Counted from the first letter of the stretch, positions 1 to 8,206 are shown. The stretch is DNA of 64,000 bases from Thalassobaculum sp965228445 (GCA_965228445.1 OZ245813.1:806001-870000); one strand, 5' to 3'. Program-made: numbers and translations. The notes: generated by a model not told the origin, from the sequence alone.

Positions 1-1272
1 GCCTCCGTGGTCGGCACCTTCTTCGTCAAGCTCGGCTCCAGCCAGAAGATCATGGCGGCCCTTTACAAGGGCTTCATCGTGTCCGCCGTGCTGTCCGCGA
101 TCCTGATCGCCGGGCTGACCTTCTACCTGTTCGGCACCACCGAGGAGATCGCCATGGGCGAGACCACGGTGAACGGCCGCCTGCTGTTCTACTGCGCCCT
201 GACCGGCCTGGTGGTGACGGGGCTGCTGATCTGGGTGACCGAGTACTACACCTCCACCGAGTTCCGCCCGGTGAAGTCGATCGCCAAGTCGTCGGAGACC
301 GGCCACGGCACCAACGTCATCCAGGGCCTCGCGGTGTCCATGGAGGCCTGTGCGCTTCCGGCGATCATCATCGCCGGCGGCATCATCGTCTCCTATCTGT
401 GCGCCGGCGTTTTCGGCATCGGCGTGGCGGCGACCACGATGCTGGCGCTGGCCGGCATGGTGGTGGCGCTCGACGCCTACGGTCCGGTCACCGACAACGC
501 CGGCGGCATCGCCGAGATGTCGGAGCTGCCGGAGGACGTGCGCAACGTCACCGATGCCCTGGACGCGGTCGGCAACACCACCAAGGCGGTGACCAAGGGC
601 TATGCCATCGGCTCCGCCGGCCTCGCGGCCCTGGTGCTGTTCGCGGCCTATACCGAGGACCTGCGCTACTACTTCCCGGATCTTGAGGTGCAGTTCCGCC
701 TGCAGGATCCGTTCGTGGTGGTCGGCCTGTTCATCGGCGGCATGCTGCCCTACCTGTTCGGCGCGCTCGGCATGCAGTCGGTCGGTCGGGCCGGCGGTGC
801 GGTCGTCGAGGAGGTCCGGCGCCAGTTCCGCGAGAAGCCGGGCATCATGAAGGGTACGGACAAGCCGGAATACGGCACCTGTGTCGACATGCTGACCAAG
901 GCGGCGATCAAGGAGATGATCGTCCCCTCGATGCTGCCGGTGCTGGCCCCCCCGGTGGTCTACTTCGTGGTGCTGTGGATCGCCGACCAGTCGGCGGCCT
1001 TCACCGCCCTGGGCGCGATGCTGCTGGGCACGATCGTGACCGGCATCTTCGTGGCGATCTCCATGACCGCCGGCGGCGGCGCCTGGGACAATGCCAAGAA
1101 GTACATTGAGGATGGCCATCACGGCGGCAAGGGCTCCGAGGCGCACAAGGCCGCGGTGACCGGCGACACGGTCGGCGATCCCTACAAGGACACCGCCGGC
1201 CCGGCCGTGAACCCGATGATCAAGATCATCAACATCGTGGCGATCCTGCTGCTGGCAGCACTGGCAGGCTGA
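1..1272 (+). CDS. hppA: K+-independent-type membrane H+-translocating pyrophosphatase, C-terminal part
   Basis: The gene is open from the first base, so its N-terminal part, including the first PPi-binding motif, lies outside the window. About 423 residues remain. They alternate hydrophobic membrane segments with conserved acidic loops, including DAYGPVTDNAGG near base 472, a substrate/Mg2+-binding element of the family. The enzyme couples pyrophosphate hydrolysis to proton export across the inner membrane. The motif GNTTKA at 571-588 has Lys where K+-dependent enzymes have Ala; in characterised members such as that of Rhodospirillum rubrum this Lys goes with K+ independence. A perfect hairpin terminator follows 21 bases after the stop. 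The family is certain; the K+ subclass is inferred from one motif. Confidence 0.95.
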   Translation, partial: ASVVGTFFVKLGSSQKIMAALYKGFIVSAVLSAILIAGLTFYLFGTTEEIAMGETTVNGRLLFYCALTGLVVTGLLIWVTEYYTSTEFRPVKSIAKSSETGHGTNVIQGLAVSMEACALPAIIIAGGIIVSYLCAGVFGIGVAATTMLALAGMVVALDAYGPVTDNAGGIAEMSELPEDVRNVTDALDAVGNTTKAVTKGYAIGSAGLAALVLFAAYTEDLRYYFPDLEVQFRLQDPFVVVGLFIGGMLPYLFGALGMQSVGRAGGAVVEEVRRQFREKPGIMKGTDKPEYGTCVDMLTKAAIKEMIVPSMLPVLAPPVVYFVVLWIADQSAAFTALGAMLLGTIVTGIFVAISMTAGGGAWDNAKKYIEDGHHGGKGSEAHKAAVTGDTVGDPYKDTAGPAVNPMIKIINIVAILLLAALAG

Positions 1273-1293
1273 TCGACCCGACCCAAGAACGGC

Positions 1294-1322
1294 AAAGGCC
1301 CCGGAGGATCTCCGGGGCCTTT
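1294..1322 (+). terminator. Bidirectional intrinsic terminator between hppA and bamE
   Basis: A perfect 12-base-pair stem (AAAGGCCCCGGA with TCCGGGGCCTTT) encloses a five-base loop, GGATC. The arms end in A and T runs, so it can serve hppA on the plus strand and the converging bamE on the minus strand. Confidence 0.85.
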
Positions 1323-1343
1323 GTGATTCGGGTGCTAGGTGCC

Positions 1344-1799
1344 TTATTCGGTCGGGGTGAAGCGGCCGACGTTGCCGATGAGCTGCTTGAGCAGGGTGAT
1401 GCGCTGGCCGGCGGTCGGCGTCTCGCGGTCGACGATGGCGATCTTTTTGCCGTCTTCCAGATCGAGGGTGCCGATCGACTTCACCGCCCCGGTCGGCTCG
1501 AAGTCCACGTAGACGACGCGGCGCTCGATGGTTTCCGGACGGTAGAAGGCCTGGCGTTCGGTGCGCTGGCCGATGTAGTACCATGTCGGCTCGCCGAAAT
1601 TGGCCTGGCTGGAGGGCGAGCCAAGCAGGGCCAGAACCTCGGACTGCGGCGTGCGGCCCGGTTCGATCTTGGCGAGGGCGTCCACATCCACCATGTTGCC
1701 ATGGGTCGCGATCTGCGGGCTGCAGGCGGCGACCGTAACGGCCAGGGCCACGCCGGCCAGGGCGGAGCGGAGAAGTGAAGGCGTGACGGGCGGGCGCAT
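1344..1799 (-). CDS. bamE: Outer membrane protein assembly factor BamE (SmpA/OmlA lipoprotein)
   Basis: A 151-residue lipoprotein of the outer-membrane beta-barrel assembly (BAM) complex. A hydrophobic signal peptide ends in a lipobox, VAAC, with the lipidated Cys near residue 26. The mature part has the SmpA/OmlA pattern: KIEPGRTPQSEVLALLGSPS, then FGEPTWYYIG and strands ending RVVYVDF. The start at 1799 was chosen because it places the signal peptide at the N-terminus; the frame stays open to 1886, but those extra residues do not look like a signal sequence. It converges with hppA and is divergent from the next gene, as is usual for bamE beside the bc1 chaperone in alphaproteobacteria. Confidence 0.9.
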   Translation of the reverse strand: MRPPVTPSLLRSALAGVALAVTVAACSPQIATHGNMVDVDALAKIEPGRTPQSEVLALLGSPSSQANFGEPTWYYIGQRTERQAFYRPETIERRVVYVDFEPTGAVKSIGTLDLEDGKKIAIVDRETPTAGQRITLLKQLIGNVGRFTPTE

Positions 1800-1876
1800 C
1801 GCGGATCCTGGTATCTGAGTATCCCGCATCGAACGGGGCGACGGTATGGTCGCTGTCGGAGTAACGGAGAACAAAG

Positions 1877-2428
1877 ATTTTCGCACGGTTTTTCAAGAGG
1901 GACGAGACCCGCAAGGCGGTCGAACGGCTGTATGACGCCGTGGTCGAGCAGGCGCGCACGCCCGGCTTCTATGCCGATTTCGGCGTTGCGGACCATCTCG
2001 AAGGCCGCTTCGACCTTCTGGTCCTGCATCTCCATCTGGTGATCCGCCGGCTGTCCGCGAGCGAGGATCCGGCCGCCCGGCGGATGTCGCAGGCGCTGTT
2101 CGACACGTTCTTCCACGACATGGACCGCACCCTGCGGGCCATGGGCGTCGGCGACATGAGCGTCGGCAAGAAGGTGAAGGACATGGTGCGGGCCTATTAC
2201 GGCCGCTGCGCGGCCTATGAGGAGGCGCTGGCGGGCGAGGGGGATCTGACCGCGGCGATCGCCCGCAACGTCTACCAGGGCGCGGCGGACGCGCCGCACG
2301 CCCCGGCGCTCGCCGCCTATGTGCAGCAGGCGCGGGAGCGGATCGACGCCCTGCCGGTGGCCGAGCTGATGCGCGGCGCGGTGAGCTTCCCGCCGGTCAC
2401 GCGGTCCGCACCGGAGGAGAGCCGATGA
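1877..2428 (+). CDS. Ubiquinol-cytochrome c chaperone (CBP3-like), probable ATT start
   Basis: The protein belongs to the ubiquinol-cytochrome c chaperone family (Ubiq_cyt_C_chap, related to mitochondrial CBP3), which helps assemble cytochrome b of the bc1 complex. The core FDLLVLHLHLVIRRL and later GVGDMSVGKKVKDMVRAYYG are typical. The first conventional start in frame, GTG at 1940, would remove conserved N-terminal sequence (RDETRKAVERLYDAVVEQAR). The frame is open upstream to 1865 with no ATG, GTG or TTG before 1940. An ATT codon at 1877 sits seven bases after GGAG (1866-1869), so ATT is the best start and gives 183 residues. The stop overlaps the next start as ATGA. The family call is firm; the start is an inference. 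Confidence 0.85.
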   Translation: MFARFFKRDETRKAVERLYDAVVEQARTPGFYADFGVADHLEGRFDLLVLHLHLVIRRLSASEDPAARRMSQALFDTFFHDMDRTLRAMGVGDMSVGKKVKDMVRAYYGRCAAYEEALAGEGDLTAAIARNVYQGAADAPHAPALAAYVQQARERIDALPVAELMRGAVSFPPVTRSAPEESR

Positions 2429-2991
2429 CCGAACAGGAACAGATCCCGCTGATGGAGCCGATTCCGGTCGCCCGGATCGGGCAGCAGGCCAAGACCATCA
2501 GCTTCGAGGCCGGCCCGGAGGCGCGGGCGGCCCTGGCCCAGCGGTTCGGGCTGATCGAGCTGTCGGCCTTCAGCGCCAAGGCGGTGCTGCGCCGGCGCAA
2601 GGACACCGGCTGGATCGAGCTGAAGGGCGGGCTGACCGCCAGCGTCGTCCAGGAATGCGTCGTCACCCTGGAGCCGGTCGCCGCTGAGGTCGAGGGCGAG
2701 ATCGACGAGCTATTCGACGACAGCCGCGAGGTCGACGGCTACGAGGTCGAGCTCGACCCGGTGGCGGAGGATCCCGAGCCGCTGGAGGGCGAGGTGCTGG
2801 ACGTGGGCGAGGTGTTCGCCCAGGTGCTGTCCCTGTCCCTCGATCCCTATCCGCGCGCGCCGGGCGTGCCGCCGGTCGACCGCCAGGACAGCGCGCCCGA
2901 CGCCGAGGACGGCGGCGACGGGGAGGGCGGCACGGCGTCGCCCTTCGCCGCGCTGGCCTTGCTGAAAGACAGGGATGTCAAGAAACGGTAA
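2425..2991 (+). CDS. DUF177 (YceD-family) protein
   Basis: A 188-residue acidic protein of the YceD/DUF177 family. In bacteria and plants these proteins are linked to 23S rRNA and ribosome maturation and are commonly encoded next to rpmF or plsX. Visible features are LIELSAFSAKAVLRRR, the core GLTASVVQECVVTLEPV and the acidic tail DELFDDS, all in family order. It overlaps the upstream chaperone stop by ATGA, so the two are probably translationally coupled. plsX follows after 185 bases. No rpmF is present in that gap. The molecular role is known only by association. Confidence 0.85.
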   Translation: MTEQEQIPLMEPIPVARIGQQAKTISFEAGPEARAALAQRFGLIELSAFSAKAVLRRRKDTGWIELKGGLTASVVQECVVTLEPVAAEVEGEIDELFDDSREVDGYEVELDPVAEDPEPLEGEVLDVGEVFAQVLSLSLDPYPRAPGVPPVDRQDSAPDAEDGGDGEGGTASPFAALALLKDRDVKKR

Positions 2992-3176
2992 CGTGGTTGT
3001 CCGGTGGGCCGGATGTGGCGTAAAAGACGCGCCCGGTTCGCTGGAGCCGGTCGTGCCGGATCGATTTTCCGGCAGCGGTCGACGCGCGCTGGCGGGAACG
3101 CTAGAGTCCGCTCGATCGATTCAACCGGTCTGGGGGGACTGGGGACCGTTGGAGAGGCGACGATGAGGGTCGACGA

Positions 3177-4238
3177 GTGTCGAACGGTCTGACGATCGCA
3201 TTGGACGCTATGGGTGGGGACAAGGCACCGGACATGGTCGTCCAGGGTGCCGATATCGCGCTGGAGCGCAGTCCCGACCTGAAGATCATCCTGGTGGGCG
3301 ATGAGGCGCGGATCCGTCCGCTGGTCGAGAAGACCAAGCGGCTGAAAGCGCAGTCCCCGGAGATCGTCCATACGGACAAGGCGATTGCCGATGAGGACAA
3401 GCCGTCCGTGGCGCTGCGCCAGGGCAAGGGCTCGAGCATGCGCATGGCCATCGACCTGGTCGGCCAGGGCAAGGCCGACGGCGTGGTCTCGGCCGGCAAC
3501 ACCGGCGCGCTGATGGCGATCGCCAAGCTCGTGCTGCGGCCGATGCCGGGGATCGACCGGCCGGCGATCGCCGGGTTCTTCCCGACCCGCCGCGGCGAGA
3601 GCGCGATGCTCGACCTGGGCGCCAATATCACCTGCGACGCCACCAACCTGGTGCAGTTCGCCATCATGGGGCAGATCTTCGTGCGCACGGTCCTCGGGCT
3701 GGAGCGGCCGGTGGTCGGCATCCTCAATGTCGGCAGCGAGGAGCAGAAGGGCCACGACTCGGTCCGCGAGGCCGCGGCGATCCTGCGCGGCATGACCGAC
3801 ATGCCCTTCGAGTTCCACGGCTTCGTGGAGGGGGACGATATTCCGGCCGGCACGGTCGACGTGGTCGTCACCGACGGGTTCTCCGGCAATATCGCGCTGA
3901 AGACGGCCGAAGGCACCTCGCGGCTGATCGGCCAGTTCCTGCGCGACGCGTTCCGCAACTCCCTGCTGTCGAAGCTCGGTTACCTGCTGGCGCGCGGCGC
4001 GGTGGGCCAGCTGCGCCAGCGCATGGACCCGCGGCGCTACAACGGTGCCATGTTCCTCGGCCTCAACGGCATCGCGGTGAAGAGCCATGGCGGCACCGAC
4101 GCCCTGGGCTTCGCCAACGCGATCGGCGTGGCGGCGGACATGAAGCGTTATGGGTTCCTTGAGAAAGTGCGTGAAGAATTGACCAACGGCGGCCTCGATC
4201 GGCCGGACGAGCAACCAACAGCGGTGGCAACGGCATGA
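3177..4238 (+). CDS. plsX: Phosphate acyltransferase PlsX
   Basis: PlsX converts acyl-ACP to acyl-phosphate, the acyl donor for PlsY in membrane phospholipid synthesis. The 353-residue length is normal. Diagnostic segments are ALDAMGGDKAP at the N-terminus, VSAGNTGALMA near residue 100, DGFSGNIALKT and GLNGIAVKSHGGTD. The start is GTG at 3177, preceded by a GAGGG-type ribosome site. The 185 bases upstream (2992-3176) hold no convincing gene and may carry a promoter. The stop overlaps the fabH start (ATGA), and the order DUF177-plsX-fabH-ihfA-merR is conserved among alphaproteobacteria. Confidence 0.97.
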   Translation: MSNGLTIALDAMGGDKAPDMVVQGADIALERSPDLKIILVGDEARIRPLVEKTKRLKAQSPEIVHTDKAIADEDKPSVALRQGKGSSMRMAIDLVGQGKADGVVSAGNTGALMAIAKLVLRPMPGIDRPAIAGFFPTRRGESAMLDLGANITCDATNLVQFAIMGQIFVRTVLGLERPVVGILNVGSEEQKGHDSVREAAAILRGMTDMPFEFHGFVEGDDIPAGTVDVVVTDGFSGNIALKTAEGTSRLIGQFLRDAFRNSLLSKLGYLLARGAVGQLRQRMDPRRYNGAMFLGLNGIAVKSHGGTDALGFANAIGVAADMKRYGFLEKVREELTNGGLDRPDEQPTAVATA

Positions 4239-5269
4239 TGAAACGGTCCCTGATGATCGCGACCGGGTCCTATCTCCCCGAGCGCGTGGTCAGCAACGAG
4301 GAGCTGTCGACCTGGGTCGATACCTCCGACGACTGGATCCGCCAGCGCACCGGTATCCGGCAACGCCACCTTGCTGGCGAGGGCGAGCTGACCAGCGACC
4401 TCGCGATCAAGGCGGCGCGCAACGCCCTCGACATGGCCGGGCTGGAAGGCGAGGACATCGACCTGATCGTCGTCGCCACCACCACGCCGGACGACACCTT
4501 CCCGGCGACCGCCACCAAGGTCCAGAAGGCGCTGGGCGCCTTCAACGGTGCCGCCTTCGACGTCCAGGCGGTCTGCGCCGGCTTCGTCTATGCCCTGGCG
4601 GTGGCCGACAATTTCCTGAAGGCGGGCCAGGCCCGCACCGCCCTGGTGATCGGGGCGGAGACCTTCTCGCGGCTGCTGGACTGGGAGGACCGGACCACCT
4701 GCGTGCTGTTCGGCGACGGGGCCGGGGCCGTGCTGCTGCGGGCCACCGACGCGGCCGGCGACGGCTGGGGCGTGCTCTCCACCCATCTGCACACCGACGG
4801 CCGCGAGCGCGACATCCTCTATGTCGATGGCGGCCCCTCGGCGACCAAGACCGTCGGCCATGTACGCATGAACGGCAAGGAGGTGTTCCGCCACGCGGTC
4901 TCCAAGCTGTCCGGCGTGATCGACGAATCGCTGGACGCGAATGGCCTGACGCCGGCCGATGTCGATTGGCTGATCCCGCACCAGGCCAACCGCCGCATCA
5001 TCGACGCCATGGCCAACCGCATGAAGCTGCCGGCCGAGAAGGTGGTGGTGTCGATCGAGCGCCATGCCAACACCTCGGCCGCCTCGGTGCCGCTGGCGCT
5101 GGACGAGGCGGTGCGCGACGGCCGGGTCCGCTCGGGCGATCTGCTGCTGCTGGAGGCCATCGGCGGCGGGCTTGCCTGGGGTGCCGGCCTTGTCCGCTTT
5201 GGCATTCCGGCGCGCTCCGAGCGCTCGGGGAGCGAGACGGCACGCGAGGAAGTCGCGCCAATCGCCTGA
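4235..5269 (+). CDS. fabH: 3-oxoacyl-ACP synthase III (KAS III)
   Basis: FabH starts fatty-acid synthesis by condensing acetyl-CoA with malonyl-ACP. The catalytic triad is visible: Cys114 in AVCAGFVYAL, His in IPHQANRRI and Asn in HANTSAAS. The C-terminal GGGLAWGAGLVRF is typical. The protein is 344 residues, slightly longer than usual because of a short charged tail. Two consecutive ATG codons (4235 and 4238) could start it; the first overlaps the plsX stop, implying translational coupling. Confidence 0.97.
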   Translation: MMKRSLMIATGSYLPERVVSNEELSTWVDTSDDWIRQRTGIRQRHLAGEGELTSDLAIKAARNALDMAGLEGEDIDLIVVATTTPDDTFPATATKVQKALGAFNGAAFDVQAVCAGFVYALAVADNFLKAGQARTALVIGAETFSRLLDWEDRTTCVLFGDGAGAVLLRATDAAGDGWGVLSTHLHTDGRERDILYVDGGPSATKTVGHVRMNGKEVFRHAVSKLSGVIDESLDANGLTPADVDWLIPHQANRRIIDAMANRMKLPAEKVVVSIERHANTSAASVPLALDEAVRDGRVRSGDLLLLEAIGGGLAWGAGLVRFGIPARSERSGSETAREEVAPIA

Positions 5270-5283
5270 AATCACCGAATTAA

Positions 5284-5312
5284 TTGACGCTTCGATTCGT
5301 TCGGGGTACCTT
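5284..5312 (+). promoter_or_regulatory. Predicted sigma70-type promoter for ihfA
   Basis: TTGACG (5284-5289) and TACCTT (5307-5312) are separated by 17 bases in the 60-base gap between fabH and ihfA. This suggests ihfA can be transcribed independently of the lipid genes. Pattern match only. Confidence 0.45.
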
Positions 5313-5335
5313 TCTGTTCCACAACGGGGGTGCGC

Positions 5336-5638
5336 ATGACCGGCGAAACGATCACCCGCGCTCATTTGAGCGAGGCCGTCTACCAGGAAGTCGGCCTGTC
5401 CCGAAACGAATCGGCGGACCTCGTCGAGTCGGTTCTTGATGAAATGATTGAAGCGCTGGTTCGCGGGGAGATGGTCAAGATCTCCTCGTTCGGCAGCTTC
5501 TCGGTCCGCCAGAAGGGCGAGCGGATCGGACGTAATCCCAAGACGGGCGAGGAGGTTCCGATCCTGCCGCGCCGGGTTCTGGTGTTCCGTCCGTCCCATG
5601 TCCTGAAGAATCGGATCAACCGAGAGTCGGAAGACTGA
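5336..5638 (+). CDS. ihfA: Integration host factor alpha subunit
   Basis: A 100-residue DNA-bending protein of the HU/IHF family. The N-terminus (ITRAHLSEAVYQEVGLSRNE) and the DNA-binding arm GRNPKTGEEVPILPRRVLVF mark it as IHF alpha rather than HU. IHF bends DNA at recombination sites, promoters and replication origins. The ATG at 5336, just after a GGGGG tract, was preferred to a GTG six bases upstream because it gives the family-typical N-terminus. It lies between fabH and a MerR regulator, as in many relatives. Confidence 0.95.
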   Translation: MTGETITRAHLSEAVYQEVGLSRNESADLVESVLDEMIEALVRGEMVKISSFGSFSVRQKGERIGRNPKTGEEVPILPRRVLVFRPSHVLKNRINRESED

Positions 5639-5658
5639 CCCCCGGGGGGTAGGGCGCA

Positions 5659-6162
5659 ATGGCCGACACGCAAGCAAGCTCCTCCGCGCCGCGCCGCAAC
5701 GGCAAGTCGGCGGCGGCCTTCCGCACGATCAGCGAGGTCGCCGACGATCTGGATGTGCCGCCGCACGTCCTGCGCTTCTGGGAAACCAAGTTCAACCAGG
5801 TCCGGCCGCTGAAGCGCGGCGGCGGGCGGCGCTATTACCGCCCGGAGGATATCGCGCTGCTGCGCCGTATCCGCGAGCTGCTGTACCGCGAAGGCTACAC
5901 CATCAAGGGCGTGCAGAAGCTGCTGCGCGAGGGGGCCGTGCGGATGCCGACGGCGGGCGAGACCGCCCGGGCCGTGCAGTCCGGCGATGCCGAACCGGTT
6001 CCGGCGCCCAGCAACGGGAACGGCAATGGCGGCGAGCATCCGCCGGCGGTGGCGTCCGGCGACGAGGCCGACCTGCCGGCAGCCGTGGACCGCACCGCCA
6101 TCAAGGCTGTTCTGGACGAACTCACCGCCCTGAAGAAGCTGTTGGCCGCCGCTCGGGCGTGA
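5659..6162 (+). CDS. MerR-family transcriptional regulator (IhfA-associated type)
   Basis: A 167-residue protein with an N-terminal MerR winged helix: FRTISEVADDLDVPPHVLRFWETKF, then RRYYRPEDIALLRRIRELLY. A Pro/Gly-rich linker follows, then a short helical tail probably used for dimerisation (LDELTALKKLL). It has none of the C-terminal Cys residues expected for a metal sensor, so it is not a MerR/CueR-type sensor. Its place directly after ihfA is conserved in alphaproteobacteria. Its target genes are unknown. Confidence 0.88.
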   Translation: MADTQASSSAPRRNGKSAAAFRTISEVADDLDVPPHVLRFWETKFNQVRPLKRGGGRRYYRPEDIALLRRIRELLYREGYTIKGVQKLLREGAVRMPTAGETARAVQSGDAEPVPAPSNGNGNGGEHPPAVASGDEADLPAAVDRTAIKAVLDELTALKKLLAAARA

Positions 6163-6219
6163 CCGGAAGCCGCCCGGATCGACCGATCAAAAAGAGCTGA
6201 AATTCGGGGCCGCTTCGTG

Positions 6220-6248
6220 TTGTGGCCCCCAGGCGGATCGCCTATAGT
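6220..6248 (+). promoter_or_regulatory. Predicted promoter of tRNA-Pro
   Basis: TTGTGG (6220-6225) and TATAGT (6243-6248) are separated by 17 bases. The -10 box ends nine bases before the tRNA 5' end, as expected for a short-leader tRNA transcript. Confidence 0.6.
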
Positions 6249-6257
6249 CCGCCGCGT

Positions 6258-6334
6258 CGGAGCGTAGCGCAGCCTGGTAGCGCACCACACTGGGGGTGTG
6301 GGGGTCGTGGGTTCGAATCCCGCCGCTCCGACCA
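6258..6334 (+). tRNA. tRNA-Pro, anticodon GGG
   Basis: A complete 77-base cloverleaf. The acceptor arms CGGAGCG and CGCTCCG pair perfectly, the anticodon stem is CCACA/TGTGG with loop CTGGGGG (anticodon GGG, reading CCC and CCU), the T loop is TTCGAAT, and the CCA end is encoded. No integrated element was seen beside this tRNA. Confidence 0.97.
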
Positions 6335-6415
6335 TCTTGATCTCTCGACGCCCCCGTTCTCCCTCGATAGTCTTGGCGCATCCCGTATCCGCGCCTTTTG
6401 CCGATGGAGAACCCC

Positions 6416-7183
6416 ATGTCGCTCGCCGCCGTTCCCGAGTCCGAAGGCCTCGATGCCCGTGCCAAGACCCGCATCGAACTGGCGGCCGCGCTGCGCTGGG
6501 CGGTGCGGATGGGCATGCATGAAGGGATCTGCAACCACTTCTCCGCGGTGATCCCGGGAGAGGACGACCGTTTCCTGCTGAACCCGCACGGCTATCACTG
6601 GTCGGAGGTGCGGGCGAGCGACCTGGTGGAGGTCGATGCCGACGGCCAGGCCGTGGACGGCAAGGAGCCGCCGGAGCCGACCGCCTTCTTCATCCACTAT
6701 CACATCCACCGCCTGGTGCCGGACGCCAAGGTCGTCCTGCACACCCACATGCCCTATGCCACGGCGATCACCATGCTGGAGGCGGGACGGCTGGAGCCGG
6801 TGCTGCAGACCTCGCTGAAGTTCTACGACCAGATCGCCTATGACGATCTGTACAACGGGCTGGCGCTGGACGATTCCGAGGGCGAGCGCATTGCCGCCTC
6901 GCTGCAGGGCGGCAAGCGGGTCGCGTTCCTGGCCAATCACGGCGTGGTCGTCACCGGCCGCAACATCGCAGAGGCGTTCGACGACCTCTATTATCTCGAG
7001 CGTGCCGCCCAGGCCCAGGTGATCGCCATGTCGACCCAGGCGCCGCTGCGCCGGGTGCCGCAGGACGTGGCCCGGATGACCGCCGACCAGATGGCGTCGA
7101 ACTCCGAACGCGCCCAGGCCCACCGCCACTTCGCCGCCCTGATGCGGCTGCTCGACCGCGACGAGCCGGACTACAAGGACTGA
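6416..7183 (+). CDS. Class II aldolase/adducin-family protein
   Basis: A 255-residue member of the class II aldolase/adducin superfamily, which includes Zn-dependent fuculose- and ribulose-phosphate aldolases and epimerases. HEGICNHFSA opens the fold; zinc-ligand candidates are HTH in VLHTHMPYA and the His of LANHGVVV. The C-terminal YYLERAAQAQVIA is typical of the family branch found in proteobacterial catabolic loci. The ATG at 6416 was chosen because GGAG lies six bases upstream; TTG at 6398 and ATG at 6404 are alternatives. The substrate cannot be told from sequence, and neither neighbour suggests a pathway. Confidence 0.88.
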   Translation: MSLAAVPESEGLDARAKTRIELAAALRWAVRMGMHEGICNHFSAVIPGEDDRFLLNPHGYHWSEVRASDLVEVDADGQAVDGKEPPEPTAFFIHYHIHRLVPDAKVVLHTHMPYATAITMLEAGRLEPVLQTSLKFYDQIAYDDLYNGLALDDSEGERIAASLQGGKRVAFLANHGVVVTGRNIAEAFDDLYYLERAAQAQVIAMSTQAPLRRVPQDVARMTADQMASNSERAQAHRHFAALMRLLDRDEPDYKD

Positions 7184-7211
7184 TCCGCCGGCCTCACCGG
7201 CATAAGACATC

Positions 7212-7250
7212 GACACCTTCATCTAAGAGATCGGATGAAGGTGTTTTGTT
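7212..7250 (+). terminator. Intrinsic terminator
   Basis: A perfect inverted repeat (ACACCTTCAT at 7213-7222 and ATGAAGGTGT at 7235-7244) is followed by TTTGTT. It lies between two convergent genes and ends transcription of the aldolase-family gene. Confidence 0.8.
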
Positions 7251-7271
7251 AGTGTTCTGTGATAATTCGCT

Positions 7272-7769
7272 TTATGGCCAGGGCTGGTCGTTCGACTGCA
7301 TGCCGACGCGCTTGAAGTACGAGTCGAAGCTGGTCTCCGGACCGACGAGGCGGTGCACCAGCTTGGCGATCTCCAGGCGGCGCTGCGGCACCTTGAAGAC
7401 CGGGCCGGTCTCGTTGACCGGCTGGGGCAGGATGCAGCGCCAGCCGTCGACCGCCACCAGCATGTCGCGGTAGATCATCGCGCCGTTGAACAGGAAATCG
7501 ATCAGCACGCCCTGGGCCCGCTTGTTGGGCAGCTTCTCGATCCACTCCTCCTTGTAGTTCTTGTCGCCGACCATGCCCCAGGCCATGCCGAAGCGGACGT
7601 CGCGCAGAAAGGTGAGGGTGGTGGTGTGCTCCTGCAGCTCGAAATCGACGGTGCCGCCGCCGGCGGCGCGGACCGGAACCACGCGGAACATGAAGGTCGG
7701 CAGCACCGTGGCGCGCCAGTCCTCCGGCTTGCTGGTGGCGATCACCGTCAGATAGTCGTCTAAGGTCAT
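7272..7769 (-). CDS. Uncharacterised 165-residue protein
   Basis: I do not recognise this family. It is a soluble protein with no signal peptide or membrane segment, beginning MTLDDYLTVIATSKPEDW and ending in a conserved-looking block (VFKVPQRRLEIAKLVHRLVG). It contains a paired GMAWGMVGDKNYKEEWIEKL segment. The start at 7769 is supported by GGGGAG just upstream; the frame runs open beyond it, but that sequence overlaps the next gene. Codon use matches the host genes, so it looks genuine. It may be co-transcribed with the small gene upstream on the same strand. Confidence 0.7.
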   Translation of the reverse strand: MTLDDYLTVIATSKPEDWRATVLPTFMFRVVPVRAAGGGTVDFELQEHTTTLTFLRDVRFGMAWGMVGDKNYKEEWIEKLPNKRAQGVLIDFLFNGAMIYRDMLVAVDGWRCILPQPVNETGPVFKVPQRRLEIAKLVHRLVGPETSFDSYFKRVGMQSNDQPWP

Positions 7770-7843
7770 GCATCTCCCCAGGAATGCTGCTGGATCATGG
7801 CCGCCCGGACCGGGCCTGTCCAGCCGCGCCCGGCGGTAGCGGA

Positions 7844-8104
7844 TCAGGCGCCGCCGACCGCCTTGCGACCCTCCGCCGTCAGTTTGCAGACCAGCCAGTC
7901 CGGTTTGAGCGGGTTCTCGAACCACGGCTCGGCCCAGCCCCGGTCCATGCAGGCGCGGACCATCCGGGCGTTGACCCGCTGTCCGTTACGATCGAACAGC
8001 GGCAGCTTGCCGCCGGGCTGGTCGAGGCCACGCGTCAGCCAGGCGCGCTGAGCCCTGGTCGGCCCGGCGCCGGATGCTCCCCCCGATGTCCCCGATCCCG
8101 CCAT
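7844..8104 (-). CDS. Small conserved-looking protein, 86 residues
   Basis: The reading frame carries a short protein that looks real from residue 15 on: RAQRAWLTRGLDQPGG, KLPLFDRNGQRVN and FENPLKPDWLVCKLTAEGR. The end resembles the winged-helix-like C-terminus of small uncharacterised alphaproteobacterial proteins, but no function is known. The ATG at 8104 gives a Gly/Ser-rich lead; no clear ribosome site precedes it, so the start is uncertain. It sits between the 7272-7769 gene (same strand) and a divergent MFS transporter. Confidence 0.55.
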   Translation of the reverse strand: MAGSGTSGGASGAGPTRAQRAWLTRGLDQPGGKLPLFDRNGQRVNARMVRACMDRGWAEPWFENPLKPDWLVCKLTAEGRKAVGGA

Positions 8105-8206
8105 GGACCCGACTGTAGAAACCCCCTTGGCCCACCGCAAGCATGCGGCGACGGCTTGTCGGCGGTTTGCGTGGCGTGGGATAACGACCGAAAGAGGAAA
8201 CGCTCC

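Noticed and set aside
2992..3176. A gene such as rpmF between DUF177 and plsX
   Set aside because: Reading frames in this gap give no ribosomal protein L32 motif or other recognisable sequence; they look like chance frames in GC-rich DNA.
6258..6334. tRNA-Pro as an integration site for a genomic island
   Set aside because: No duplicated tRNA 3' end, integrase or compositional change was seen downstream; the neighbours are host-type genes.
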